NCBI GenBank assembly: GCA_016714085.1
Contig: JADJNW010000007.1
Span: forward strand, 124,001-188,000
From: Saprospiraceae bacterium
GTDB taxonomy: Bacteria > Bacteroidota > Bacteroidia > Chitinophagales > Saprospiraceae
Reading direction: 5' to 3'
Length of the DNA stretch: 64,000 nt
The notes under the pieces are model-generated. The model was not told the origin of the DNA and ran no database searches. It was given only the letters and a program-made list of their open reading frames with translations. Position 1 is the stretch's first letter. Each line of letters opens with the position of its first letter. Shown one piece after another: positions 27,336 to 39,200 of the stretch. The translations under genes and the position numbers were made by a program.

Positions 27336-28286
27336 TTATTTTTTGCTGCTCTGAGCCGTTTCATCTACTTTGCTTGCCGATGAAGTACTCTCAGAAAAAC
27401 GGCAGTTCTTTGTGATTGCTTCGCTGATGCCAGTACCTTCTTTGCTATTGTAGATGCTACCCTGCTTGATGTAAGATAAATTATCTACAAAATTGCAGTT
27501 CATCACCATCGGCATTGCTTCTCCCTGGTTGCCCATATTCAGAATGCCTGCGCCATAAGTAGCTTCGTTCAATTCAAACTGGCAGTTATCAATGATTGGG
27601 CTGGAAACACCCATTGTACCGTCATTGTAGATAGCACCGCCATCAAGATCAGCACGATTCGCCAGGAATTGGCAGTTGCGAAGCGTTGGACTTGCAACAC
27701 CGTTCTGAGCGTAATTGTATAAACCTGCGCCATCGCGGCTGTAGTTATTCTTGAAAATGCAATTTACGATCGTTGGATTTGAAGTTCCATTTGATCCGTC
27801 ATTGTACCAACCTGCACCGCATCTTTTTCTATCAGCTCTTGCAGCAGTTACATTAGAGAAACCACCAGTGATCACAAAACCATCGATGATCGTATTCGCG
27901 CTTGCATTTTTTGTGTAAACAACTGTGTAGGAATTGTCTTCGATAGACGGCGAAGCGATTTCGCCACTGAGGATAGTCTGGTTCAATTTCCAATTGCGTT
28001 CATCTACATCATTTTCGTAGCCTGCAAAACCACCAAAGAGTTGCACACCATCAGAAATGATGAAAGAAGCGCTCCGATCATTACCCTGAGTAGGAAGATA
28101 TTTGCCAGTAGCAACCCAAATTTGGTCGCCATACTTGGCTGCTTGCAGCGCCTGCTGCACTTCTCCCATCGGATTTGACCAGGAAGAACCATCGCCATTG
28201 CCACCTTGCTTGACATACAGGATCGAACCCGCACTCAGGCTAAGCACCAATAGAGAAAAAACTGTGAGTAAAATTGCTCGTTTCAC
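27336..28286 (-). CDS. Secreted right-handed beta-helix protein
   Basis: 316 residues with a signal peptide (MKRAILLTVFSLLVLSLSAG). SILYVKQGGNGDGSSWSNPM and IWVATGKYLPT then ISDGVQLFGGFAGYE are the classic start of polymorphic-outer-membrane/choice-of-anchor beta-helix proteins, followed by repeated coils (PTIVNCIFKNNYSRDGAGLY, PTLRNCQFLANRADLDGGAI, PIIDNCQFELNEATYGAGIL). Larger relatives end in a T9SS sorting domain; here the chain stops after the helix (TAQSSKK), so it is either periplasmic or shortened. Confidence 0.85.
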   Translation of the reverse strand: MKRAILLTVFSLLVLSLSAGSILYVKQGGNGDGSSWSNPMGEVQQALQAAKYGDQIWVATGKYLPTQGNDRSASFIISDGVQLFGGFAGYENDVDERNWKLNQTILSGEIASPSIEDNSYTVVYTKNASANTIIDGFVITGGFSNVTAARADRKRCGAGWYNDGSNGTSNPTIVNCIFKNNYSRDGAGLYNYAQNGVASPTLRNCQFLANRADLDGGAIYNDGTMGVSSPIIDNCQFELNEATYGAGILNMGNQGEAMPMVMNCNFVDNLSYIKQGSIYNSKEGTGISEAITKNCRFSESTSSASKVDETAQSSKK

Positions 28287-29097
28287 GCTAAACTGTTTTG
28301 AAGTTGGTAAACTAGTTTCAGGAAACCCGCGAGGAGTAACCTGCTTGGTACGAAGCCTTAAAAAGTTTTTTCTACGCTAAAAAGTGGCTCGTAACCAAAA
28401 GCGTCAAACGAAATGTACAAACGTTGGATAAAACTACATTAAAATTAAATATGGGATATCAGTTAATGGGACTATTGTAATGATGGTTTGTCAGACCATC
28501 TGTTGGGATATTTAAACGATGGCACTAAGATAGGAATTTTTTATGCACAACAGCAAGCTCGAATGAAAGAAAATTCGGTAAAAAATGCGATTTTCGACCG
28601 AATTTGAGGGAACGGTCGTTTCGAGGAATGAAACGGTCGTTTTTTGAGTGATTTAATTTGTAGGTGCAGAATCAATAAATATTTTGAGACTTGATGTGTT
28701 GATTTTATTGATGTTTAAACCATTTGCTATTGCAATAGCGCGACAATCCTGCAAAAAAAATATGCCTCAAAACATGACTTTCCTTCCTTTTTGCCGTATA
28801 TTCGTATGAAGAAACATTTTTCGGGGGCTTTTTGAAGCTGCAGAAAGGTGATTACAGGCTATCTTTAACGAGGAAGAACTTTAAAAATTTAGATTACACA
28901 ATCCGTCCAATTGCTTGCCCACCGAGCTTTGAGCATTGCTTCCTCTGCTTCTAATAACAAGTCGATCGAACCCGTTGAAATTCTATTTTTTGCGTGGAAT
29001 ATTGATAGTGTTAATTTTTTGATGACAAAATCAAATATTCCAACAAAGATTTTAGTATTTTCGGCGGTGGTATTTTTTTTATAAAATTACCATCAAC
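28287..29097. other. 811-nt intergenic region, no gene; alternative hairpins at 28571-28645
   Basis: No ORF with coding character is seen on either strand. From 28571 the sequence contains AAATTCGGT pairing with ACCGAATTT (28597-28605), and CGACCG (28595-28600), which overlaps it and can instead pair with CGGTCG at 28613-28618 or 28634-28639. The last copy is followed by six T. Such mutually exclusive stems look like a terminator/anti-terminator or the end of a small RNA on the plus strand; the stems are short. The rest is AT-rich. The promoter of the PorP gene should be near its right end. Confidence 0.35.
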
Positions 29098-30204
29098 ATG
29101 CTAATGAACCGAAGAAAACTAATTTGCGGAAAACTAAACCACATTAATTTGAAACGAATAATCTACCCTTTGCTTCTGCTCTTCCTTTCTGGCTGGGCAC
29201 TTCAGGCGCAAGACATCCACTATTCGCAATTCTATAATGCGCCAATGAATATCAATCCTGCCCTTACCGGCATTTTCCGTGGAGATGCGCGTTTTATGGG
29301 CAATTATCGCCAACAGTGGACACCCTGGGTGCAATATATGACTTTCACAGGTGTGGCGGATATGAAGTTCTACCCGAAAGCGCCGCGCAATGGCTTCTTT
29401 TCTGGTGGTTTGGAGTTCAATTACGATCAATCCGGTGATTCCAAGCTTCAATTGCTTCATCTTGGTTTGAGTGGTTCCTATACGCATCGAATGAGTAATC
29501 ATGCTTATTTGACTTTAGGTGCGCAGCTTAGTGGCAACCAGCGAGGCTTTAAACTGGGGGCTTTGTCTTTTGATCAGCAATATGACCCGGAGCTGAATAG
29601 CTATAATCCCAACCTCGATAATGGGGAAATCAATCTTAATAATAGAACCAATTTTTTCCTGGATTTAGGTACAGGATTGAACTTTCGCTTGCAGAGTTTG
29701 AGCGATGCTGAATTGGTGGACGAAATGAAACAGCGCAGCAAACTGGACATCGGCATAGGAATTTTCCATTTGAATCGGCCCGATCAAAGTTTTTATGAAG
29801 GTTACAAATCAAAACTATTTATGCGGGTAAGTCCTTATGCTTCAGGTACTTTACAGATTAGTAAAGATGTAGATATTGTTGGGCATTTCAACATCCAGAT
29901 TCAAGGGCCTTATCGAGAATATTTAGCTTTGGCAGCTTTGAAAGCGCATTTGAATCTTGAAAGCGCACCACCCAATAAATTCTTGTCATTGCAGGCGGGT
30001 ATCGGCTGCCGCTTTGATGAATTTGGTGATGCTTTCTACCCAACAATAGAGGCTAACTACGGCCCCTGGCGCGCAGGATTGAGTTGGGATGTGAATATTT
30101 CTGATGCGAAAGCAGCTACCAATCGCAACGGCGGCCCGGAAATTTCATTACAATATATCATAAGTAAGCCATTACCGAAATTTAAAGCTTGCCCGCTGAT
30201 ATAA
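29098..30204 (+). CDS. PorP/SprF-family type IX secretion system membrane protein
   Basis: 368 residues. After a signal peptide ending in LQAQ, the mature start DIHYSQFYNAPMNINPALTG is the PorP/SprF hallmark. The rest is a 14-strand-like barrel (GGLEFNYDQSGDSKLQLLHL, RTNFFLDLGTGLNFR, GIGCRFDEFGDAFYPTIEAN). In T9SS, SprF-like proteins are partner proteins that hold type-B cargo such as the adhesin SprB at the surface. It is followed by an OmpA-type protein and a large type-B adhesin; I infer that the adhesin is its cargo. Confidence 0.93.
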   Translation: MLMNRRKLICGKLNHINLKRIIYPLLLLFLSGWALQAQDIHYSQFYNAPMNINPALTGIFRGDARFMGNYRQQWTPWVQYMTFTGVADMKFYPKAPRNGFFSGGLEFNYDQSGDSKLQLLHLGLSGSYTHRMSNHAYLTLGAQLSGNQRGFKLGALSFDQQYDPELNSYNPNLDNGEINLNNRTNFFLDLGTGLNFRLQSLSDAELVDEMKQRSKLDIGIGIFHLNRPDQSFYEGYKSKLFMRVSPYASGTLQISKDVDIVGHFNIQIQGPYREYLALAALKAHLNLESAPPNKFLSLQAGIGCRFDEFGDAFYPTIEANYGPWRAGLSWDVNISDAKAATNRNGGPEISLQYIISKPLPKFKACPLI

Positions 30205-30354
30205 AAAATACTAAATATTTATGGCTGATTATTTTATTAATTAAGTCGGCTTATTATAAATATGTAATAATAGTTTACAATTGGATTTGACTGGTTTTCT
30301 ACTACCCCCAATTGTCGCATATTTTAAAACCAGACTATCACACACTAAATTGCT

Positions 30355-33191
30355 ATGAGTAAATCACTTTTTTCGATTCCCGTAGTATTGCTGCTGGCAG
30401 CGCAAATCAGCTACGCTCAGCCCTCCATGCGGGAATGGCTCGAAGCTGCGAAAACGGCTTACGATACCAGCGATTATTATAATGCCTTTCGATACTACGA
30501 AGCGGCGCTCAAATACAAGCCCAGCAGTGCTGATAGCATTGACATTCTTTGGATGTACGCAGAGTCTGCCCGGAATTTTGATGCCTATTTATATGCCAAA
30601 AGAGGCTATAAGCAAATATTGAATAGTAATGAAAATGTACTGAAAAATCAATATCCGTATTCGCTGAGCAGTTTTTACCTTGGGAAAATGTATCAAACCC
30701 TGAGTTTGTACGATTCGGCGGCGATGTCCTATCGGTTTTTTATAGATAATATTGCAAAACCCGGCAGCCGCGAAGCTGCTATGCTGGAAGAGGCCCAGAA
30801 AGGCTTGAGCGATTGCACTTTTGCAAATGCGGAGATAAGCAAAGGGATTGATTTGACCGTGCTTAGTCTGGATTCTACATTGAATGGTGTAAATTCGATT
30901 TATTCTGATTTTGGAGCTACATATTGGAATGATACCTTATATTATACTTCTTTTAAGTTTATTAATAAAAAAGATAAAAATTATTTAAAACAAAAGCGAC
31001 ATTATAATAAAGTTCTGACTGCTTCACAGGGAGTGGCTGGTATGGCTTTGCCCGATTCTATTAATGTCGATGGCGATCATGTAGCGCATACTGCTTTCAA
31101 TGGAGATGGCACCAGGATGTATTACACCGTTTGTGAATATGTAGATAAAGGCTCTGCCGAGGTGCGTTGTGACTTGTATATGCGCGAGCGTGACGGTCAG
31201 GGGAGTTGGAAAAATCCTAAAAGACTGACGGTAAACGTCGCTAATGCTACGAATACGCAACCCAGCGTTGGTTTTGTAGAAAGAATTGGACAAGAAGTAT
31301 TGTTTTTTACATCGGATCGAGCGGGCGGTCAGGGCGGATTGGACATTTGGTGCGGCAATATCAATAGCGATGGCGATGTAGCGACAGCTGCAGCCGTACA
31401 AGAAGTGAATACCCTTGGAAATGATGTAACACCTTTCTTTTTGAATTTGACACAAACACTTTATTTCAGCTCGGATAATCGAGAAGGAATGGGCGGCTAC
31501 GATGTCTATGAATCTTCACCGGCCGGCAGTACCTGGACTTTCCCGAAGCACGTACGCTTTCCTGTAAGTACCAGTTATGATGATTTATATTTAAGTTTAA
31601 CAGGTGATGGTTCAAAAGGTTATCTTTCCTCCAATCGCTTGGGCGCTGCGCAGATTGACAGAGATAAAGAGGCTTGTTGTCTGGATATTTTTACTTTTGA
31701 TATGAAAGTGGATTTGATCGTGACCACTTGCAATCAGATGACGCAACAACCGCTCAACGGCGCTACAGTTGAATTGTACGAAATAACACCCAACGGAGAT
31801 CAATTGATTGGAAAACCTCAGACTAATGCCAATGGTAACGACTTTAATTTTCCCTTGGTGGTCGGAAAAAAATATCGCATCAAAGCGATGTATGAAGGCT
31901 TCCGAACGGAAATGGATAGCGTAGATGTAAACTATGTGGAATTTGTTGATCGAAGATTAGTGAACAAACCCATTTGTCTTGGGCCGCCAATCGAGCTGCA
32001 AGTCAATACTTTCAAGCAATTTAATGGGAATAATTTGAACGGTGCTACCGTCAATTTGTACGAAGTGACACCTAGCGGGGAATCGCTTTTGGAAGGCAAT
32101 ACCAACCAAAATGGACATAATTTCACCTTTAGGGTTGAGCGTAGCAAGCGCTACAATATCAAGGCTTCACGTCCTTATTATTTCTCTAAAAATATTTCGC
32201 TTGATCTTACGCAGCCGCAATACGAAGATTCCATCCTTGTGGTCAGGAATATTTATTTTGGTCAAGAGCATGAAATAGTTGTAATCGATAGCGCAACAAA
32301 TATTGTCATTGCCAATACGACTTTGATTCGCCAAGATCCAAGTGATAATACTGCCGGAGGTTTGCTAAGGCGCACCAACCCTGATGGAAGTACATTCGTG
32401 TACGATACCCAGGCTTTTGATATGGATCGCAGTTATAGCTTTACCGCTGCAAGTCCTGGTTATGATGCGAAGACGATGGAATGGGCTTTTAATGATTCCC
32501 GACAAGTTGTGAACGAAGGCCACTTTGTAGATACGATTCCATTGAATTTTAGAATTGAGGATGTCTCTTTATATTTTGATCACGACCGACCGGATGGCGG
32601 CTCTCGCCGACCGGTGACCTCTTCCAAATATGACGAAACGATCAATGTTTACTATGGTAGAAAGGCTGAATTTATACGAGCCCTTTTTGGTACTGGAAAA
32701 CTCACAGAACAAGATAGTGTAGAACGCGAACGCTATATCAGTTTCTTTGATCGAGAAATGGGGCAAGAATTTGATCGCCTCAAAGTCATTGCGGGCGCTT
32801 GATGAAAGAGTTGCAGCAAGGGAAAAGGGTAGAATTCACCATTCAAGGGTATTGTAGTCCTTCCGGTGCTAAAGGGTATAACCAGATTTTGAGCGAGCGA
32901 CGGATTGATTGTGTGGAAAATTACTTGCTTGATTTTACAGATGGAGGAAAGATGAATGACTTTTCATCTGGTAACGCAGCGAAGTGCCCTGACCATCAAA
33001 ATTGTGTCAGAGTAGGAGGACTTACTACGGGGAAAACATCTCAACTCGTCATACACAAACAACCATTTGGTTTTAATAAAGTGGACCCAAGAGTGCGGCG
33101 TTTGCTGCAAGGAAGCCGAGTGAATGCTGTGTACAATATTGCAGCCTGTTTAGAGCGGAAGGTAGTCGTGCGGGATATTTCCATCAAATGA
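30355..33191 (+). CDS. OmpA-family protein with TPR, PD40 and carboxypeptidase-regulatory domains (PorE-like), frameshifted
   Basis: About 945 residues when the break is bridged. Signal peptide; TPR-type repeats (SDYYNAFRYYEAALKYKP, YSLSSFYLGKMYQTLSLYDS); PD40 beta-propeller (VLFFTSDRAGGQGGLDIW, LYFSSDNREGMGGYDVY); two CarboxypepD_reg-like domains (QQPLNGATVELYEITPNGDQ and NNLNGATVNLYEVTPSGESL); then OmpA-like (LYFDHDRPDGGS and FTIQGYCSPSGAKGYNQILS). The first frame stops at 32802; adding one base in GGGCGCTTGATG (32795-32803) joins it to the second. PorE-type proteins bind peptidoglycan and anchor the T9SS. The position between the PorP homologue and the adhesin supports that role. Confidence 0.87.
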
Positions 33192-33200
33192 TAGAATCTC

Positions 33201-36200
33201 ATGAATACAACATACTATCAAAAAGATTTTGCAGTGAAAATACGCAACTTACTCCAGTTTACCCTATCCTTACTCATCGCAATCGGATTACCGATAGCGG
33301 CTAAAGCCACCCATATCGTAGGAGGTGAAATCACCTATCGTTGTTTGGGCAATAACCAGTATGAAATTACACTCAAGGTTTATCGGGATTGCATCAATGG
33401 TCGAGAAGACTTTGATCGTCCGGCTTATATTGGAGTGTATGATTATACTGGTGCTTTGATTCAAAATGTGAACATTCCATTTAATTTTGTTCGGGATACC
33501 TTGAATCCAACTTTAGATGATCCTTGTTTGGTTTTGCCCGGTAACGTTTGTGTTGATACAGCGACTTACCGCAAAGTGGTGACTTTAGCAGATAATCCTG
33601 CTGGTGGAGGCTATCGATTTACCTACGTTCGGTGCTGTCGCAATAAAATTATTGATAATATTGTTAGACCGGAGGAAGCTGGTGCTGCTTATGATATTGA
33701 GCTTTCCATACCTGCGATGGAAATGTGCAATAGCAGCCCTACTTTTCCCAAGCTACCGCCTACCTTTCTTTGTGTTGGAAGGCCTTTTGTATTCGATCAT
33801 TCTGCTGTTGAAACTGATGGAGATTCTTTGGTGTACAGCTTGTGTACGCCGCTTTCAGCAGGTTCAGTTACGAATCCAAAACCAATCCCTACATTCAATC
33901 CTACTAACAACGCGCCGCCTTTTGATGAAATAGAATGGTTGTCAGGATTTGGTCTGGATAACCTGTTTGGCGCTGGTGCGCCTTTGACGATCGACCCGGT
34001 TACTGGTTTGCTGACTGCTACGCCGGGGATACAAGGGACGTTTGTAGTGGGCATTTGTGTAACTGAATACGACCGCGAAACAGGCATGATGCTTTCAACG
34101 GTACGCCGTGACTATCAATTCGATATTGGAATTTGTGGAGAGGTCGTTTCGGCTGATTGTACTTTTGAAGATACTTGTAGCTTGACGCTGGATTTCCAGA
34201 ATAATAGCACCGATGCTGATGATTTTATCTGGTATTTTGATTATCCGAATACGAATCTGACCTCGACAGAGACCTCGCCTTCATTCACTTTCCCAGCGCC
34301 AGGTACTTATACAGTGGCTTTAATTGCCGAGCCAGGTGCTGCTTGTACAGATACTGCTTTCATGGAGATTAATGTGCGAGATAATACGATTAATCTTGAT
34401 TATGATGTCGGGGTAGTGGATTGCGAGACCACGTCAGTGTTGCGATTACAAGATTTAAGCACCGATGCTGGATCACCGATTGTTTCGAGTAACTGGACTG
34501 TCACCTATGGGGACTTGGTGACGCTAAATTTCAGCGCACAAGACACGGTCATTGAATTACCTTTTGGGGTTTCCGGCACAGTGCAATTAATTGTAACAAA
34601 CGCCGATAGCTGTTCAAAGTCAGAAACCAGGAATTTTCAAACAGGCACAAATCCGATTCCGATTGAAGTCATTCGGGATACAATTTTTGCTTGTGAAGGG
34701 GATTTGATAGCTTTAAATCCTGACGGCGATCCTAATGACGGATTTGTATATAACTGGACGCCAGCTAATTTGCTCAATAATCCAAATGCGGTTAACCCGA
34801 CTTTCATAGCCACACAAACGACCACTTTTACGGTACAAATTGCGCCGACCGAACCTTTCTGTGAAGCTACTAAAAACGTAGTGGTTATCGTGAGTCCGGC
34901 GCTTTCGATTGATTTGGGAGCTGATCAAATGCTTTGCCTCGGCGATACTTTGCGACTGAATCCAATTGTTATGGGTGGTCGAGCGCCTTATACTTATGCC
35001 TGGAGCGGCGGACTTCCGGCTACGCCAACTCAACAGTTGCGTCCTTTATTGCCAAATACCTATATCGTAACCGTCACAGACGCCAATGGCTGTAGTGCTT
35101 CCGACACAGTTGAGGTAGATATTAAAGTCGTCCCTGCGGTGATTGCGCTCACCGATAAAATTGGAATTTGCCAAGGCGATACTGCCACATTGAATGCCAT
35201 TGTAAATGGCGGTACGCAGCCTTATATCTTTGTCTGGGATCAAGGACTGGATTCGGTGCAAACTCAACTCGTTACGCCACAAGCCACCACTACTTATCGG
35301 GTAAGGGTATTTACAACTGATGGCTGCTCCGCAACCGATAGTGTGATTGTGAATGTAGATCCGATTCCGCCTTTAAATATTGTAAATATTGAATGTGCAA
35401 CTGATAATCAAACTTATAGCGTTGATTTTACGACTACGACGGATAGCTTAACAACTACTGTTGGCACGATTGTACAAAATGGACCTGGATCGTTTACGAT
35501 TACTGGTATTCCAAATGGACAAGAGGTAACGATTACAGCAACTTTCTTTTCAAGCGGCTGTACGCGTTCCGTAACGTTGCGAGAAACCTGCGATGACTGC
35601 CCTGATCTTGATCCACCCATAAGCAATGGCGATACTACGATTTGTCAGAATGAACCGATTCCTACTTTGAGTGTAATGGTAAATCCCGGAGAAACAGTGG
35701 ATTGGTATGATGCACCATTTGGTGGTAATTTGTTATTGTCCAATTCTCTGAGCTTTACACCTGCAACCGCTGGTACATATTATACCGAAACCCGCGTGGA
35801 TACTTGCACGAGCAATCTTCGCACTCCTGTAACCTTGACGATCAATCCGACTCCGGCTGTTCAAATTGTAGCCAGTGATAGCATGCTTTGTCTTGGCGAA
35901 TCCGCCACGCTTACCGCGAATGTGCAGGGTGGAACAGAACCCTATACCTACGTTTGGGACAATGGTTTGCCCAATGCTCCAATGCATACGGTCACACCAA
36001 CTCAGACAACAACTTATAATGTCACTGTCACCGATGTTAATGGCTGTAGCAATACAAATCTAACACCAATCACAATTATTGTGAATCCTTTGCCAGAAGT
36101 CGAAGCCAGCGCAAGCGATTCGACGATATGTGAAGGGGAATCGGTGACCTTGAATGCAGCGGCCACGGGCGCTACGCCATTTACATTTGCCTGGAGCAAT

Positions 36201-39200
36201 GGCGTGAATGGAGAAAGTCAATCTGTAAACCCAACACAAAGAACGACTTATGTGGTAACGGTAACAGATGGAAATGGCTGTATGAATGCGGATTCGGTGA
36301 CAATCAATGTAAATCCTCGACCGGAAGCTTCGATCCTTTCAGATAAAGGCAGCATATGTTTGGGGGATTCGGCAACGATTACAACGAGTGCGACAGATGG
36401 CACACCACCCTATACTTTCAACTGGGATAATGGCATCACAGGCACACCACAAGTGGTTCGTCCGACTGAAACCACGACGTATTCAGTGACGGTGACGGAT
36501 GCCAATATGTGCATGGATACTGCATCTGTGATCGTGACGGTAACGCCGGGATTGGATGTAACGATCAGCGCGAGCGCAGGAGACACAGTGCTTTGCGAAG
36601 GCGAATCGGCTATGTTGACGGCGAGTTCAGCCAATGGAATTGAGCCATTTATTTATGTTTGGAGTACGGGAGCGACTTCAGAGACGATCGAAGTATCGGA
36701 GGCAGGTGAATATGCAGTGACGGTGACGGATGCGACGGGCTGTTCAGGTCAAGACACAATCACGATTATTGTGAATCCTTTGCCGGAAGTCGAAGCCAGC
36801 GCGAGCGATTCGACGATATGTGAAGGGGAATCGGTGACCTTGAATGCAGCAGCCACGGGCGCCACGCCATTTACATTTGCCTGGAGCAATGGCGTGAATG
36901 GAGAAAGTCAATCTGTAAACCCAACACAAACAACGACTTATGTGGTAACGGTGACGGATGGAAATGGCTGTATGAATGCGGATTCGGTGACAATCAATGT
37001 AAATCCAAGACCAGAAGCATCGATCCTTTCAGATAAAGGCAGCATATGTTTGGGGGATTCGGCAACGATTACAACGAGTGCGACAGATGGCACACCACCC
37101 TATACTTTCAACTGGGATAATGGCATCACAGGCACACCGCAAGTGGTTCGTCCGACTGAAACGACGACGTATTCAGTGACGGTGACCGATGCCAATATGT
37201 GCATGGATACTGCATCTGTGACCGTGACGGTAACGCCGGGTTTGGATGTAACGATCAGCGCCAGCGCCGGAGACACAGTGCTTTGCGAAGGCGAATCGGC
37301 CATGTTGACGGCGAGTTCAGCCAATGGCGTTGAGCCATTTACTTATATGTGGAGTACGGGAGAAACTTCAGAGACGATCGAAGTATCGGAGGCAGGTGAA
37401 TATGCAGTGACGGTGACAGATGCGACAGGCTGTTCAGGTCAAGACACAATCACGATTATTGTGAACCCTTTGCCGGAAGTCGAAGCCAGCGCGAGCGATT
37501 CGACGATATGTGAAGGGGAATCGGTGACCTTGAATGCAGCAGCCACGGGCGCTACGCCACTTACTTTTGCCTGGAGCAATGGCGTGAATGGAGAAAGTCA
37601 ATCTGTAAACCCAACACAAACAACGACTTATGTGGTAACGGTAACAGATGGAAATGGCTGTATGAATGCGGATTCGGTGACAATCAATGTAAATCCTCGA
37701 CCGGAAGCTTCGATCCTTTCAGATAAAGGCAGCATATGTTTGGGGGATTCGGCAACGATTACAACGAGTGCGACAGATGGCACACCACCATATACTTTCA
37801 ACTGGGATAATGGCATCACAGGCACACCACAAGTGGTTCGCCCAACTGAAACGACGACGTATTCAGTGACGGTGACCGATGCCAATATGTGCATGGATAC
37901 TGCATCTGTGACGGTGATGGTAACGCCGGGTTTGGATGTAACGATCAGCGCCAGCGCCGGAGACACAGTCCTTTGCGAAGGCGAATCGGCCATGTTGACG
38001 GCGAGTTCAGCAAACGGCGTTGAGCCATTTACTTATATGTGGAGTACGGGAGAAACTTCAGAGACGATCGAAGTATCGGAGGCAGGTGAATATGCAGTGA
38101 CGGTGACAGATGCGACAGGCTGTTCAGGTCAAGACACAATCACGATTATTGTGAATCCAAATCCAGAAGTCGAAGCCAGCGCGAGCGATTCGACGATATG
38201 CGAAGGGGAATCGGTGACCTTGAATGCAGCGGCCACGGGCGCTACACCATTTACTTTTGCCTGGAGCAATGGCGTGAATGGACAAAGTCAATCTGTAAAT
38301 CCAACACAAACAACAACTTATGTTGTAACGGTGACCGATGGAAATGGCTGTATGAATGCGGATTCGGTAACAATCAATGTCAATCCTCGACCGGAAGCTT
38401 CGATCCTTTCGGATAAAGGCAGCATATGTTTGGGGGATTCGGCAACGATTACAACGAGTGCGACAGATGGCACACCACCCTATACTTTCAACTGGGATAA
38501 TGGCATCACAGGCACACCACAAGTGGTTCGCCCAACTGAAACGACGACGTATTCAGTGACGGTGACCGATGCCAATATGTGCATGGATACTGCATCTGTG
38601 ACCGTGACGGTGAATCCTGCTTTGATGGTAACCATTTCTGCTGACGATGAAAGTATTTGTGAAGGGGATTCTGCTACGCTTACCGCGAATGTGGGTAACG
38701 GCGTTGCACCATACAATTATCTTTGGAATACAGGCGAACAGACAATGTCTATCACTGTTTTTGAAGCAGGCGATTATGCTGTAACCGTTACGGACGCGAC
38801 TGGTTGCTTTGGTCAGGCTACCATTACGATCACAGTGACCCAACCACCAATGCCTGATATTACTGCTGATTTACAACGTGATACAATCTGTCCAGGTGAG
38901 ATGGTCACGCTTACAGCAAGTTCCACAGGCGGCACAGGTAATATCACTTATTCCTGGAATAATAATTTTAATGGTGCGCAGCAAGTAGTCACGCCATTCC
39001 AAGACACTACATTTATTGTGACCGCAACAGATGAAAATGGATGTACAGGTGTAGATTCCATTAGAATCAATGTCTATCCGATCATTAACGCGGAAGCGAT
39101 GATTACTTCTCCAAGAGATACGATTTGCCCAGGCGAAACTGTCAAGCTTCGCGCTTCTGCAACTGGTGGCGAAGAACCGTTTACCTTCGCATGGAACAAT

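Noticed and set aside
32799..33191. Separate small OmpA-like gene
   Set aside because: The OmpA domain starts in the preceding frame (LYFDHDRPDGGS) and is completed here, so one frameshifted gene is meant.
36093..38614. CRISPR-like regular repeats
   Set aside because: The 690-bp units are in-frame protein modules; there are no short repeats with unique spacers and no cas genes.
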